Positions 8,192 to 17,001 of a DNA stretch of 64,000 bases are shown in pieces (position 1 is the first letter of the stretch; the number at the start of each line of letters is the position of its first letter). The position numbers and the translations under genes were made by a program. The stretch covers positions 8,501,486 to 8,565,485 of the forward strand of contig NZ_CP022161.1 in NCBI RefSeq assembly GCF_002214185.1, in the 5' to 3' direction. The DNA is from Streptomyces capitiformicae (lineage in GTDB: Bacteria; Actinomycetota; Actinomycetes; Streptomycetales; Streptomycetaceae). The notes below the pieces were generated by a model. That model was not told where the DNA came from, searched no databases, and saw only the letters and a list, made by a program, of their open reading frames with translations.

Positions 8192-8522
8192 CCGTACCTG
8201 ATCCTCTCGTTCCGGTGCGCTTCAGCAGCCTGCGGCCGCCATGCCTGTCAGAGGGTGTTCGGGGTGGGTAACTTCCGTCCTGAACAGGCGTTTTGACGCC
8301 CCATTGGTCACGGTGCGCCCTGTGCTGGGAACACACTGTAGCGCCTAGTCGCGGATGCTTCACATCTGAGGTGAGGGGTAGTGACAGTTCTGGTGTCTTT
8401 TAGGGCGCAGGCGTGGAATGATGGGCGTGCCTTCCCTCGGCTGAACTTCGTGCTCTGACCAGGATCGAAGCTCGGCCGAGTGAAGGGTTTGGGAGCAATC
8501 GCCAGCAAGGAAAGGGGCTTTC
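8192..8522. other. Intergenic region, divergent promoters likely
   Basis: These 331 bp separate the minus-strand pair from the plus-strand ribbon-helix-helix-like gene. The composition is less GC-rich than its surroundings. No convincing coding frame, tRNA or repeat was seen; it probably holds both promoters, but no clear -35/-10 pair can be named. Confidence 0.5.
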
Positions 8523-8765
8523 GTGCCGCGAGACTCTGTAGCCAGCACCGAGCGTCTGGTCGAGAACGAGCGGTTCACGGTGACCTTGATCGTTCAGACC
8601 CTGCGTGCGCTCATGCACATCATGAGCGTCACGGGGATGTCCAAGACGGACATCATCAACCGGGCTGTCCAGATTTACGATTTTGTCCTCACCCACCAAG
8701 GTGACGACAAGGAACTGCTGCTTCGCAGCAAGGACGGCACGATCGAGAAAGTGCACATCATCTAG
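8523..8765 (+). CDS. Small CopG-like (ribbon-helix-helix) protein
   Basis: An 80-residue protein starting at GTG 8523 behind AAGGAAAGG. It has a strand, T-V-T-L-I-V, followed by two helices with G-M-S-K-T-D-I-I-N-R-A-V-Q-I between them. That is the layout of CopG/Arc-type DNA-binding or antitoxin-like proteins. No toxin gene is next to it. A strong terminator follows 21 bp after the stop, so it is probably a single-gene unit. The function is otherwise unknown. Confidence 0.7.
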   Translation: MPRDSVASTERLVENERFTVTLIVQTLRALMHIMSVTGMSKTDIINRAVQIYDFVLTHQGDDKELLLRSKDGTIEKVHII

Positions 8766-8786
8766 CAGCAACTCACTGTGATCACG

Positions 8787-8820
8787 GCGGCCCTGCACCC
8801 CCTACTGGGTGCAGGGCCGC
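8787..8820. terminator. Terminator of the CopG-like gene
   Basis: A perfect 14-bp stem, GCGGCCCTGCACCC (8787-8800) and its complement (8807-8820), has a six-base loop. It is 21 bp after the stop codon at 8765. Confidence 0.85.
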
Positions 8821-8829
8821 TCCGCGTTC

Positions 8830-9156
8830 AGTGCCCTTCCAGACGCCGCGTCGGTTGTGGAAGCGAAGCTTGAGTTCCGCCGCATAGCGGCTCCAGTGGC
8901 CGCCGGACTGGGTACAAGTGGTGGCGGTCTCGGGGCTGATTCCCAGGCGCTTGAGCTGGGTGCCCAGGTGTTCGTTGTTGAGGTGGTGGCCCGCGAAGGC
9001 GCCGGGAAGGAGCCAAGGCGAGTCGGAAGAAGCGCCGATTGAGACGCGCCCTCGTCCCCGGGCGAGGAGCCGTCGGGCGAGCTTGTCCGATGGATCAGGC
9101 AACAGCAGGGGAGTGTCGCCCAGCGTCCGCGATGTCTGCGAACCCTCGATGATCAC
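8830..9156 (-). pseudogene. Degenerate site-specific recombinase remnant
   Basis: The minus-strand frame contains S-D-S-P-W-L-L-P-G and L-G-T-Q-L-K-R-L-G-I. This resembles the W-L-F-P-G...L-...-R-L-R-A-L-G-I stretch of Streptomyces recombinase/integrase-like proteins, including spacing. The rest of the catalytic region, including R-x-x-R and Tyr boxes, is missing and the tail does not align with anything known to me. It has no clear start, so it looks like a decayed fragment beside the tRNA, perhaps from an earlier insertion. Confidence 0.4.
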
Positions 9157-9403
9157 CGCCGCTGACCGGCAGTCGGGAGACCGTGATGAGGGTTGGGCGT
9201 AGACCAGGACCAGAAGCCCGGCGAATCGTCCCTCGAAGGCGAGGCGCCACGCTCACCTGCGGCGATGCTCCAAGATCCCGTCCACGCCTCGTCCACAGAC
9301 CCCGACATGCGCCCGCTCCGAGCGGCATACGGCTGCACAAACAAGAAGACCCCGGCCTCAGCGTTTCCGCTGGTGACGGGGTCTTTGGGCACCTCATACA
9401 AGG

Positions 9404-9475
9404 TGCCCCCGGCAGGATTCGAACCTGCGCACACGGCTCCGGAGGCCGTTGCTCTATCCCCTGAGCTACGGGGGC
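9404..9475 (-). tRNA. tRNA-Arg (anticodon CCG)
   Basis: Read on the minus strand, the 72 nt fold as a cloverleaf. The 7-bp acceptor stem is GCCCCCG/CGGGGGC, the D arm is GCTC...GAGC, and the anticodon stem ACGGC/GCCGT encloses loop CTCCGGA. The T arm GCAGG-TTCGAAT-CCTGC follows. The loop gives anticodon CCG, reading CGG (Arg). The genome shows CC but not CCA after the discriminator A, usual in Streptomyces. The 3' end faces the AICE. Confidence 0.97.
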
Positions 9476-9647
9476 GTGTCGGGCGCCTTGTTTGGCGGCG
9501 ACGGGTAGAACCCTACCAGCTCTGTGGGGGAGGTCATGAACGGGTTTTAGGGGGGCGGGGGTGGGCTGAGCTGGGGGAGGTCGCCCGCAGGGGGCGGAAG
9601 TGGGGAAAACCCGGACGCGGCGGTGGGTGCGGACCTACTCTCGAGTT

Positions 9648-10130
9648 GTGCCAGGCGCGTCCGGTCGGGTGCTTGTTGTGGACGACAACAAGGTCATCCG
9701 GCAGCTGATCAGGGTCAACCTCGAGCTGGAGGGCTTCGAGGTGGTGACCGCGGCTGATGGTGCCGAGTGTCTGGACGTCGTCGATCAGGTTCGGCCCGAC
9801 GTGATCACTCTTGATGTGGTGATGCCCCGGCTCGACGGGCTCCGTACCGCCGCCAGGCTGCGCGGTGATCCCAGGACGCGTCGATTGCCGCTCGCCATCA
9901 TCAGTGCCTGTACGCAGTACGAAGTCGAGGCCGGGCTCGACGTCGGCGTAGACGCCTTTCTTGCCAAGCCCTTCGAGCCCTCCGAACTCGTTGCCCTCGT
10001 ACGGCAGTTGGCGGAGCGTGGGGACGCTGATGCCGGTTCGTCGCAGTTCGGCATCGGTGCCGGTACCCCGGCGGGTGGGACCGGCAGCGGAGTCGAGCAC
10101 GCCGAGCGTGCCGGGCGCACCGGAAGCTGA
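9648..10130 (+). CDS. Stand-alone response regulator receiver protein
   Basis: The 160-residue protein is essentially one CheY-like receiver. It has the acidic pair V-V-D-D-N, phospho-accepting Asp in I-T-L-D-V-V-M-P-R-L-D-G, a Ser in the T/S position (I-I-S-A) and Lys in F-L-A-K-P-F-E-P. A Gly/Thr-rich tail of about 35 residues follows; no DNA-binding domain is present. GTG 9648 is chosen because the receiver begins about 6 residues later. No kinase is adjacent, so partner and output are unknown. Confidence 0.85.
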   Translation: MPGASGRVLVVDDNKVIRQLIRVNLELEGFEVVTAADGAECLDVVDQVRPDVITLDVVMPRLDGLRTAARLRGDPRTRRLPLAIISACTQYEVEAGLDVGVDAFLAKPFEPSELVALVRQLAERGDADAGSSQFGIGAGTPAGGTGSGVEHAERAGRTGS

Positions 10131-10334
10131 ACCGGGGCAGCTGAACCCGGGAAGCAGAGCCCCGGAAGTGGGTTCGGCCACGGCGTCGATGAGCCCCTCG
10201 CCGCCGACGACCCCCCGACCGCGCTCCCCGGCCTTCACCCCCGGCCCCCGCAATCGCCCCGCCCCCGTCCACATCCCGGACCCCGAGGTAAACCGGCTCG
10301 CATACCCACCCCCTTCCTCCCATACGCTTGTCCC

Positions 10335-11489
10335 GTGACTCCCGTCGAGCTCTCCCGCACCGTGCTGCGCGCGGTGCGTTGTGCTGTGGACCAGGGGGAG
10401 CTGAGCGTGGTGGTGCCCGCACGGGCCGTGGTCACTCCGCCGGGGCCCGGTGGCAGTGGGGACTACGCGACGAACATCGCGCTGCAACTGGCCCGGCCCG
10501 CGGGGCGGCCGCCCCGGCAGGTCGCCGAGATCCTGCGGCCCCACCTCAGCCGGACCGAGGGCGTCGCCGCCGTCGAGATCACGGGGCCCGGGTTCCTCAA
10601 CATCCACCTCGACCGGGCCGCCGTCACCACCCTGGTACGCCGGATCCAAGGAGCCCAAGGAGCCCAAGGAGCCCAGGGGACTCAGGATCCCGCCCTGGGC
10701 TCGCTCCCAGATCAGCCCTGCTCCCACACCCCCTACGGCCACAGCGACACCCTCGCCGGGCAGGTCGTCCGGCTCCGCATCCCGTACGACATCCGCGCTG
10801 AAGTCGTTGCCGACGCGCTCGTACGGATCGTCGCCAGCCAGGGCGGCCGGGTCGAGGTCGGCCACGTAAGGCCCCGGCGGTTCGAAGCGGCCGAGGGACC
10901 TGGCAAGCTTGGTGAACCCGGTGAACCCGGTGAACCCGGTGAACCCGGTGAACCCGGCGAACCCGACGCCTCCGACCAGCCCATCTACCTCCGGCCCGTC
11001 CCTGCCGCCGAGGACCCCACGCCCCTCGGCCCCGACGCCCTCCGCTGGGCCCTGCTGCATCCCGCCGCCCACGACCGGCCCTGTATCACCGCCGAGCTCC
11101 TGGTGCAGCGCGCGAGCAACCCCCTCTTCCGGGTCCGTTACGCCCACGCCCGAGCCCGCGCACTCACCCGCAACGCCGCCGCCCTCGGCTTCACCGGCGA
11201 CCCCGGCGCCCTGGACGCCCCCGACGCCACCACCCCTCTCCTCACCGCCCTCACCGAATACCCCCACACCCTCGCCCGGGCCGCAGCCCACCACGCCCCC
11301 GACCGTCTCGCCCGGCAGCTGGTCGCCATCGCCGACGCCCTGCTCGCCTTCCAGCACACGGTGCTGCCGCGCGGCGACGAGAAACCCTCGGCCGCCCACC
11401 GCGCCCGGCTGGCGCTCGCCGAAGCCGCCGGGACGGTGCTGGCCGGCGGCCTGTCCCTGCTCGGCATCGACGCACCCGAATACCTCTGA
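10335..11489 (+). CDS. Arginyl-tRNA-synthetase-like protein without the catalytic domain
   Basis: The 384-residue protein starts with an ArgRS N-terminal (Add-1-like) domain, [10 protein letters not shown] and G-P-G-F-L-N-I. It ends with a DALR anticodon-binding domain, [11 protein letters not shown] through G-L-S-L-L-G-I-D-A. The Rossmann catalytic core (HIGH and KMSKS) is absent, so it should not charge tRNA. Two 9-bp tandem repeats inside give Q-G-A and G-E-P repeats. It sits near tRNA-Arg and just before lysA. A tRNA-Arg-binding or regulatory role is possible but unproven. Confidence 0.8.
   Translation: MTPVELSRTVLRAVRCAVDQGELSVVVPARAVVTPPGPGGSGDYATNIALQLARPAGRPPRQVAEILRPHLSRTEGVAAVEITGPGFLNIHLDRAAVTTLVRRIQGAQGAQGAQGTQDPALGSLPDQPCSHTPYGHSDTLAGQVVRLRIPYDIRAEVVADALVRIVASQGGRVEVGHVRPRRFEAAEGPGKLGEPGEPGEPGEPGEPGEPDASDQPIYLRPVPAAEDPTPLGPDALRWALLHPAAHDRPCITAELLVQRASNPLFRVRYAHARARALTRNAAALGFTGDPGALDAPDATTPLLTALTEYPHTLARAAAHHAPDRLARQLVAIADALLAFQHTVLPRGDEKPSAAHRARLALAEAAGTVLAGGLSLLGIDAPEYL
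10646..10679 (+). repeat. 9-bp in-frame tandem repeat (Gly-Ala-Gln) in the ArgRS-like gene
   Basis: The unit CCCAAGGAG is repeated almost four times and encodes G-A-Q. As 9 bp is a multiple of three, copy number can change without shifting the frame. It lies in the linker where the ArgRS catalytic core would be. Confidence 0.9.
10911..10964 (+). repeat. 9-bp in-frame tandem repeat (Gly-Glu-Pro) in the ArgRS-like gene
   Basis: Six units of GGTGAACCC (the last GGCGAACCC) encode six G-E-P triplets in the linker before the DALR domain. Near identity of the units suggests recent expansion. Confidence 0.95.
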
Positions 11490-11580
11490 GCAAGCCAGAC
11501 GAGCCAGACGAGCCAGCCATACGAGCCATACGAGCCAGACGAGCCATACGAGCCGCACGAACTCACGAGCCAGACGAGCC
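11490..11580 (+). repeat. Degenerate CCAGACGAG/CCATACGAG tandem repeat
   Basis: The spacer between the ArgRS-like gene and lysA has about nine imperfect copies of a 9-bp unit, CCAGACGAG or CCATACGAG. It is directly after the stop codon. No coding function is seen; it could form weak structures in the transcript. Confidence 0.9.
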
Positions 11581-11664
11581 CAAGCCCGCCGGCCCCCAGC
11601 CCACTCCACCGGCTCCCACCCTCCGGCCCCCAGCCCCCGCAGAGTCAGAAAGAGCCCACCCGTC

Positions 11665-13056
11665 ATGAGCCGATCCGCACACCCCGCCGGTCCCCGTCAC
11701 GCCGATGTCCTCCCCGAGGGCCACTACGCCGCCCCGCCCGCCGACCTGAACACGCTCGACCCGAAGGTGTGGTCCCAGACGGTCACGCGCGCGGCCGACG
11801 GAGTCGTCCGCGTCGGCGGGATCGACGTCAAGACGCTGGCCGAGGAGTTCGGCACCCCCGCCTACTTCCTCGACGAGGCCGACTTCCGCGCCCGAGCGCG
11901 CGCCTGGCGTACCGCGTTCGGGCCGGACGCCGACGTCTTCTACGCCGGCAAGGCCTTCCTCTCCCGTGCGATCGTCCGCTGGCTGCACGACGAAGGGCTC
12001 AACCTCGACGTCTGCTCCGGCGGCGAACTCGCCACCGCCCTCTCCGCCGGCATGCCCGCCGATCGCATCGCCTTCCACGGCAACAACAAGTCCGAGGAAG
12101 AGATCCACCGGGCCATCGAGGCCGGTGTCGGTCGTATCGTCCTCGACTCCTTCCAGGAGATCGTGCGCGTCGCGCACATCGCCCAGTCCCTCGGCAAGCG
12201 GCAGCGCGTGCAGATCCGCGTCACCGTCGGCGTCGAGGCGCACACGCACGAGTTCATCGCCACCGCGCACGAGGACCAGAAGTTCGGCATCCCGCTCGCC
12301 GGCGGGCAGGCCGCCGAGGCCGTACGGCGGGCCCTCAAGCTCGACGGGATCGAGCTCATCGGCATCCACTCCCACATCGGGTCGCAGATCTTCGACACCT
12401 CCGGCTTCGAGGTCGCCGCCCACCGCGTCGTCGGGCTGCTCAGGGAAGTCCGCGACGAGCACGGCGTCGAACTGCCCGAGATCGACCTCGGCGGCGGGCT
12501 CGGTATCGCGTACACCAGCGACGACGACCCGCGTGAGCCGCACGAGATCGCGAAGGCGCTCACCGAGATCGTCACGCGCGAGTGCGAGAGCGCCAAGCTG
12601 CGCACGCCCCGTATCTCCGTAGAACCCGGCCGCGCCATCGTCGGCCCGACCGCCTTCACCCTCTACGAGGTCGGCACCATCAAGCCGCTGGACGGCCTGC
12701 GGACGTACGTCTCCGTCGACGGCGGCATGTCCGACAACATCCGGACCGCGCTCTACGACGCCGAGTACAGCGTCGCCCTTGTGTCCCGGACGAGCGATGC
12801 CGAGCCCATGCTCGCCCGCGTCGTCGGCAAGCACTGCGAGAGCGGCGACATCGTGGTCAAGGACGCGTTCCTGCCCGCCGACCTGGCACCGGGTGACCTG
12901 ATCGCCGTACCGGCCACGGGTGCGTACTGCCGTTCGATGGCCAGCAATTACAACCACGCGCTGCGCCCGCCGGTCGTCGCCGTCGAAGATGGAGAGGCCC
13001 GGGTGATCGTCCGCCGCGAGACGGAGGAGGACCTTCTCCGCCTCGACGTCGGGTGA
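11665..13056 (+). CDS. lysA: Diaminopimelate decarboxylase
   Basis: The 463-residue, fold-type III PLP enzyme converts meso-diaminopimelate to lysine, the last step of lysine synthesis. The PLP Lys is in V-F-Y-A-G-K-A-F (about residue 96). Other hallmarks are [13 protein letters not shown], the E-P-G-R motif, and the late C-E-S-G-D and Y-C-R-S-M-A. The start at ATG 11665 follows A-G-A-A-A-G-A-G-type bases. It is followed by a repeat-rich spacer and the threonine genes, so the aspartate-family enzymes cluster here. Confidence 0.97.
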   Translation: MSRSAHPAGPRHADVLPEGHYAAPPADLNTLDPKVWSQTVTRAADGVVRVGGIDVKTLAEEFGTPAYFLDEADFRARARAWRTAFGPDADVFYAGKAFLSRAIVRWLHDEGLNLDVCSGGELATALSAGMPADRIAFHGNNKSEEEIHRAIEAGVGRIVLDSFQEIVRVAHIAQSLGKRQRVQIRVTVGVEAHTHEFIATAHEDQKFGIPLAGGQAAEAVRRALKLDGIELIGIHSHIGSQIFDTSGFEVAAHRVVGLLREVRDEHGVELPEIDLGGGLGIAYTSDDDPREPHEIAKALTEIVTRECESAKLRTPRISVEPGRAIVGPTAFTLYEVGTIKPLDGLRTYVSVDGGMSDNIRTALYDAEYSVALVSRTSDAEPMLARVVGKHCESGDIVVKDAFLPADLAPGDLIAVPATGAYCRSMASNYNHALRPPVVAVEDGEARVIVRRETEEDLLRLDVG

Positions 13057-13074
13057 CCACCGACCATAGAAGGC

Positions 13075-13200
13075 CGCAAGGCAAGTAGGGCCCGCAAGCC
13101 CCCAAGCCAGCAAGCCCCCAAGCCAGCAAGCCCCCAAGCCAGCAAGTCAGCAAAGCCCCCAAGCCAGCAAGTCAGCAAGTCAGCAAGTCAGCAAAGCCCG
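13075..13200 (+). repeat. Tandem GCAAGCCCCCAA/GCAAGTCA repeat after lysA
   Basis: A run of imperfect units such as AGCAAGCCCCCAAGCC and CAGCAAGT fills the spacer between lysA and hom. It is unusually A-rich for this DNA and non-coding. The copy number probably varies by slippage. Confidence 0.9.
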
Positions 13201-13266
13201 CAAAAAACCCAGGTATTCGGGGCCGAAAGATCTCCGGTCTCGCCGCCCTGTGAAAATGAAATAGAT

Positions 13267-13315
13267 GTCTCACAATCCGGACGAGGGATAGAAACTCCCG
13301 TCCGGTGAGTGAGAC
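13267..13315. promoter_or_regulatory. Leader hairpin upstream of hom
   Basis: Two nested stems can form: GTCTCAC (13267-13273) with GTGAGAC (13309-13315), and CCGGAC (13277-13282) with GTCCGG (13300-13305), extended by GGGA/TCCC. It ends about 40 bp before the hom start. It may act as a terminator of lysA transcription, an attenuator or an mRNA-stability element. Confidence 0.55.
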
Positions 13316-13356
13316 TGGTCCAACCGTATTCGGTGTATGTGAGGAAACGAGGTCGG

Positions 13357-14649
13357 ATGATGCGTACGCGTCCGCTGAAGGTGGCGCTGCTGGGCTGTGG
13401 GGTTGTCGGCTCAGAGGTGGCGCGCATCATGACGACGCACGCCGACGACCTCGCGGCCAGGATCGGCGCCCCCGTCGAGCTTGCCGGAGTGGCCGTACGG
13501 CGGCCCTCGAAGGTCCGTGAGGGCATCGACCCGGCCCTCGTCACCACTGACGCGACCGCCCTCGTCAAGCGCGGCGACATCGACGTCGTGGTCGAGGTGA
13601 TCGGCGGTATCGAGCCCGCCCGCACCCTCATCACCACCGCGTTCGAGCACGGCGCCTCCGTCGTCTCGGCCAACAAGGCCCTCCTCGCCCAGGACGGCGC
13701 AGCCCTGCACGCGGCAGCGGACGAAGCCGACAAAGACCTCTACTACGAGGCCGCCGTCGCCGGCGCCATCCCGCTGATCCGCCCGCTGCGCGAGTCCCTC
13801 GCCGGCGACAAGATCAACCGGGTGATGGGCATCGTCAACGGGACCACCAACTTCATCCTGGACAAGATGGACTCCACGGGGGCCGGTTACCAGGAGGCCC
13901 TCGACGAGGCCACCGCCCTGGGGTACGCCGAGGCCGACCCGACCGCCGACGTCGAGGGCTTCGACGCCGCCGCCAAGGCCGCGATCCTCGCCGGTATCGC
14001 CTTCCACTCGCGGGTGCGGCTCGACGACGTCTACCGCGAGGGGATGACGGAAGTCACCGCCGCCGACTTCGCCTCCGCCAAGAACATGGGCTGCACCATC
14101 AAGCTGCTCGCCATCTGTGAGCGGGCCGCCGACGGGGGCTCCGTCACCGCGCGCGTGCATCCCGCCATGATTCCGCTGACCCACCCCCTCGCCTCCGTGC
14201 GCGGCGCGTACAACGCCGTGTTCGTCGAGTCGGACGCCGCCGGACAGCTCATGTTCTACGGCCCCGGCGCGGGCGGTTCCCCCACCGCCTCCGCCGTCCT
14301 CGGGGATCTCGTGGCCGTGTGCCGCAACCGGCTCGCGGGTGCCACCGGGCCCGGTGAGTCCGCCTATGCCGCCCTGCCCGTCTCGCCCATGGGCGAGGTC
14401 GTCACGCGCTACCACATCAGCCTCGACGTCGCGGACAAACCGGGTGTTCTCGCCCAGGTGGCGACCGTGTTCGCCGAGCACGGGGTGTCGATCGATACCG
14501 TTCGGCAGCAGGGCAAGGACGGCGAGGCCTCTCTCGTCGTCGTCACTCACCGCGCCTCCGACGCCTCCCTCAACGGGACCGTCGAGGCGCTGCGCAACCT
14601 CGACACCGTGCGGGGTGTCGCCAGCATCATGCGGGTTGAAGGAGAGTAA
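13357..14649 (+). CDS. hom: Homoserine dehydrogenase
   Basis: The 430-residue enzyme reduces aspartate semialdehyde to homoserine with NAD(P)H, committing carbon to threonine and methionine. It has a Rossmann N-terminus (L-G-C-G-V-V-G), the catalytic-domain signature with N-G-T-T-N-F-I-L and E-A-D-P-T-A-D-V-E-G, and a C-terminal ACT domain (about 350-430, beginning D-V-A-D-K-P-G-V-L). The ACT domain suggests threonine feedback. Start ATG 13357 is used, though the next codon, also ATG, is equally possible. thrC follows after 6 bp, so the two are an operon. Confidence 0.97.
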   Translation: MMRTRPLKVALLGCGVVGSEVARIMTTHADDLAARIGAPVELAGVAVRRPSKVREGIDPALVTTDATALVKRGDIDVVVEVIGGIEPARTLITTAFEHGASVVSANKALLAQDGAALHAAADEADKDLYYEAAVAGAIPLIRPLRESLAGDKINRVMGIVNGTTNFILDKMDSTGAGYQEALDEATALGYAEADPTADVEGFDAAAKAAILAGIAFHSRVRLDDVYREGMTEVTAADFASAKNMGCTIKLLAICERAADGGSVTARVHPAMIPLTHPLASVRGAYNAVFVESDAAGQLMFYGPGAGGSPTASAVLGDLVAVCRNRLAGATGPGESAYAALPVSPMGEVVTRYHISLDVADKPGVLAQVATVFAEHGVSIDTVRQQGKDGEASLVVVTHRASDASLNGTVEALRNLDTVRGVASIMRVEGE

Positions 14650-14655
14650 CCAGCA

Positions 14656-15714
14656 ATGACCCACCAGTGGCGCGGAATCATCGAGGAGTACCGGGACCGG
14701 CTGCCCGTCTCCGACACCACGCCGGTCGTGACGCTCCGCGAGGGCGGCACACCTCTCGTCCCCGCGCAGGTGCTCTCCGAGCGCACGGGCTGCGAGGTCC
14801 ACCTCAAGGTGGAGGGCGCCAACCCGACCGGGTCCTTCAAGGACCGCGGTATGACCATGGCCATCACCCGGGCGAAGGAAGAGGGCGCGAAGGCCGTCAT
14901 CTGCGCCTCCACGGGCAACACGTCTGCCTCCGCGGCCGCCTACGCCGTACGCGCGGGCATGGTTTCGGCGGTGCTCGTCCCGCAGGGGAAGATCGCGCTG
15001 GGCAAGATGGGCCAGGCCCTCGTGCACGGCGCGAAGATCCTCCAGGTCGACGGCAACTTCGACGACTGCCTCACTCTCGCGCGTGAACTCAGCGACAACT
15101 ACCCTGTGGCGCTGGTGAATTCGGTCAACCCGGTGCGTATCGAGGGTCAGAAGACCGCCGCGTTCGAGATCGTGGACATGCTCGGCGACGCCCCCGACAT
15201 CCACGTCCTGCCGGTCGGCAACGCCGGCAACATCACGGCGTACTGGAAGGGCTACAAGGAGTACGCCGCCGACGGCATCGCCGCGAAGACCCCCCGCATG
15301 TGGGGCTTCCAGGCCTCCGGCTCCGCGCCGATCGTGCGCGGCGAGGTCGTCAAGGACCCGTCGACCATCGCCACCGCGATCCGCATCGGCAACCCGGCCT
15401 CCTGGCAGTACGCGCTGGCCGCGCGGGACGAGTCCGGCGGTGCCATCGACGAGGTGACGGACCGTGAGATCCTGCGCGCCTACCGGCTGTTGGCCGCCCA
15501 GGAGGGTGTCTTCGTGGAGCCCGCCTCCGCCGCGTCCGTGGCCGGTCTGCTCAAGGCCGCCGAGAACGGCAAGGTCGACCCGGGCCAGACCATCGTCTGC
15601 ACGGTCACCGGAAACGGCCTGAAGGACCCCGACTGGGCCGTCGCGGGTGCCCCGCAGCCGGTGACCGTCCCGGTCGACGCGGCGACGGCGGCCGAGCGCC
15701 TCGGTCTCGCGTAA
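14656..15714 (+). CDS. thrC: Threonine synthase
   Basis: The 352-residue PLP enzyme converts O-phosphohomoserine to threonine. The PLP Lys is in G-S-F-K-D-R-G-M (about residue 62). It also has A-S-T-G-N-T-S-A-S and the phosphate-binding G-N-A-G-N run; near the end is V-T-G-N-G-L-K. It is only 6 bp after hom and probably translated from the same message. The next enzyme of the pathway, thrB, follows after a 333-bp gap instead of being in tight overlap. Confidence 0.97.
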   Translation: MTHQWRGIIEEYRDRLPVSDTTPVVTLREGGTPLVPAQVLSERTGCEVHLKVEGANPTGSFKDRGMTMAITRAKEEGAKAVICASTGNTSASAAAYAVRAGMVSAVLVPQGKIALGKMGQALVHGAKILQVDGNFDDCLTLARELSDNYPVALVNSVNPVRIEGQKTAAFEIVDMLGDAPDIHVLPVGNAGNITAYWKGYKEYAADGIAAKTPRMWGFQASGSAPIVRGEVVKDPSTIATAIRIGNPASWQYALAARDESGGAIDEVTDREILRAYRLLAAQEGVFVEPASAASVAGLLKAAENGKVDPGQTIVCTVTGNGLKDPDWAVAGAPQPVTVPVDAATAAERLGLA

Positions 15715-16047
15715 CCGTCGTACACCGTTCTGAGCGTCTGTTCGAAAAGATCCTGGGAGTCGCGCGTAGACGCCGATTCCCGGGGGATAACCCTGACAGG
15801 ACCCGACAGGGGGTGCACGGGGGGCTTACGACACGCATCGTGCGCCTCCCGTGCGCCCTATGTCGCCACAGAACCTTCCTTCGATAGGCTGTACTGAACC
15901 CGCCCGCTGCATATGCCCCGCAAGGGTGCGGCGCCGCGCCGTCCTGAGCGGCCGCAGGGTTCTCACGTACGTATCGAATGTCATTCGACAATCGTCAGTG
16001 ATCGTCAGTCATAGCCAGTCTCGCAGTCCAAGGAGAGTCATCGAGCG
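15715..16047. other. Intergenic region between thrC and thrB
   Basis: This 333-bp gap has no credible reading frame. Towards its 3' end is a short repeated CGTCAGT/ATCGTCAGTC pattern (around 15990-16015) followed by a strong AAGGAGAG ribosome site for thrB. A separate thrB promoter in the gap is likely, but no motif is clear enough to place it. Confidence 0.5.
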
Positions 16048-17001
16048 ATGGCCGGTCCAGCGTTCCGCGCCGCCGCCGTACGGGTGCGCGTCCCCGCCAC
16101 CAGCGCCAACCTCGGCCCGGGCTTCGACGCCCTCGGCCTGTCGCTGGGGCTCTACGACGACGTGGTCGTCCGGGTGGCCGACTCCGGCCTGCACATCGAC
16201 ATCGCCGGGGAGGGCAGCGAGACCCTCCCGCGTGACGAGAAGCACCTCCTCGTACGGTCCCTGCGCACCGCCTTCGACCTGCTGGGCGGACAGCCCCGGG
16301 GTCTCGAGATCGTGTGCGCCAACCGCATCCCGCACGGCCGCGGCCTCGGCTCCTCCTCCGCCGCCATCTGCGCCGGCATCGTCGCCGCCCGCGCCGTGAC
16401 CATAGGCGGGGAGAACCGCCTCGATGACGCCGCGCTGCTCGAACTCGCCACCGAGATCGAGGGCCACCCCGACAACGTCGCGGCCTGCCTCCTCGGCGGC
16501 TTCACGCTCTCCTGGATGGAGGGCGGCGCCGCACGGGCGATCAGAATGGAGCCCGACGATTCCATCGTTCCGGTGGTTTTCGTCCCCGGAAAACCGGTTC
16601 TGACGGAGACGGCGCGCGGACTGCTCCCGCGCAACGTCCCGCACGTCGACGCAGCCACCAATGCCGGCCGGGCCGCCCTGCTTGTGGAGGCCCTGACCAG
16701 GCGCCCCGAGCTGCTGCTGCCCGCCACCGAGGACCGGCTGCACCAGGAATACCGGGCGCCCGCCATGCCGGAGAGCGCGGCCCTGGTCGAGCGACTGCGG
16801 GCCGACGGCGTCCCGGCGGTCATCTCCGGCGCCGGACCCACGGTCCTGGCCCTGGCCGACGAGGCCAGTGCCGACAAGGTCGCCCACCTCGCCGGCGAGG
16901 GCTGGGCCGCCAACCGGCTGGACCTCGACGCCCAAGGGGCGTGCGTCCTGCCGCTGACCACCACCGTCGCCGAAACCGGCGCCGACATCGGCGACGAGTA
17001 G
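16048..17001 (+). CDS. thrB: Homoserine kinase
   Basis: The 317-residue GHMP-family kinase phosphorylates homoserine with ATP, giving the substrate for ThrC. The N-terminal motif V-P-A-T-S-A-N-L-G-P-G-F-D-A-L-G and the ATP-binding G-R-G-L-G-S-S-S-A-A are intact; a late G-A-G-P-T-V-L is the third GHMP motif. Length is normal for the family. The ribosome site AAGGAGAG precedes ATG 16048. Confidence 0.97.
   Translation: MAGPAFRAAAVRVRVPATSANLGPGFDALGLSLGLYDDVVVRVADSGLHIDIAGEGSETLPRDEKHLLVRSLRTAFDLLGGQPRGLEIVCANRIPHGRGLGSSSAAICAGIVAARAVTIGGENRLDDAALLELATEIEGHPDNVAACLLGGFTLSWMEGGAARAIRMEPDDSIVPVVFVPGKPVLTETARGLLPRNVPHVDAATNAGRAALLVEALTRRPELLLPATEDRLHQEYRAPAMPESAALVERLRADGVPAVISGAGPTVLALADEASADKVAHLAGEGWAANRLDLDAQGACVLPLTTTVAETGADIGDE

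Larger units (their letters stand above)
1..9403. mobile_element. pSAM2-type integrative and conjugative element (AICE), right-hand part
   Basis: The run of genes from the GntR regulator to the integrase is the standard AICE core: regulator, FtsK/Tra translocase, Spd-type spread proteins, RepSA-like initiator, Xis and a tyrosine integrase, all on one strand with short spacers or overlaps. It sits on the 3' side of tRNA-Arg(CCG) (minus strand, 9404-9475), as expected for insertion into a tRNA 3' end. No copy of the tRNA 3' segment was seen elsewhere in the window, so the other att site should lie to the left. The right limit at the tRNA is inferred; the genes at 7632-9156 could be cargo or belong to an older insertion. 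Confidence 0.8.

Noticed and set aside
9534..13137. Long minus-strand frames across the ArgRS-like gene and lysA
   Set aside because: Low-complexity translations with no domain; the plus-strand genes explain the region.
13075..13200. CRISPR-like array after lysA
   Set aside because: Units are 8-16 bp with no unique spacers and no cas genes; it is simple tandem repetition.
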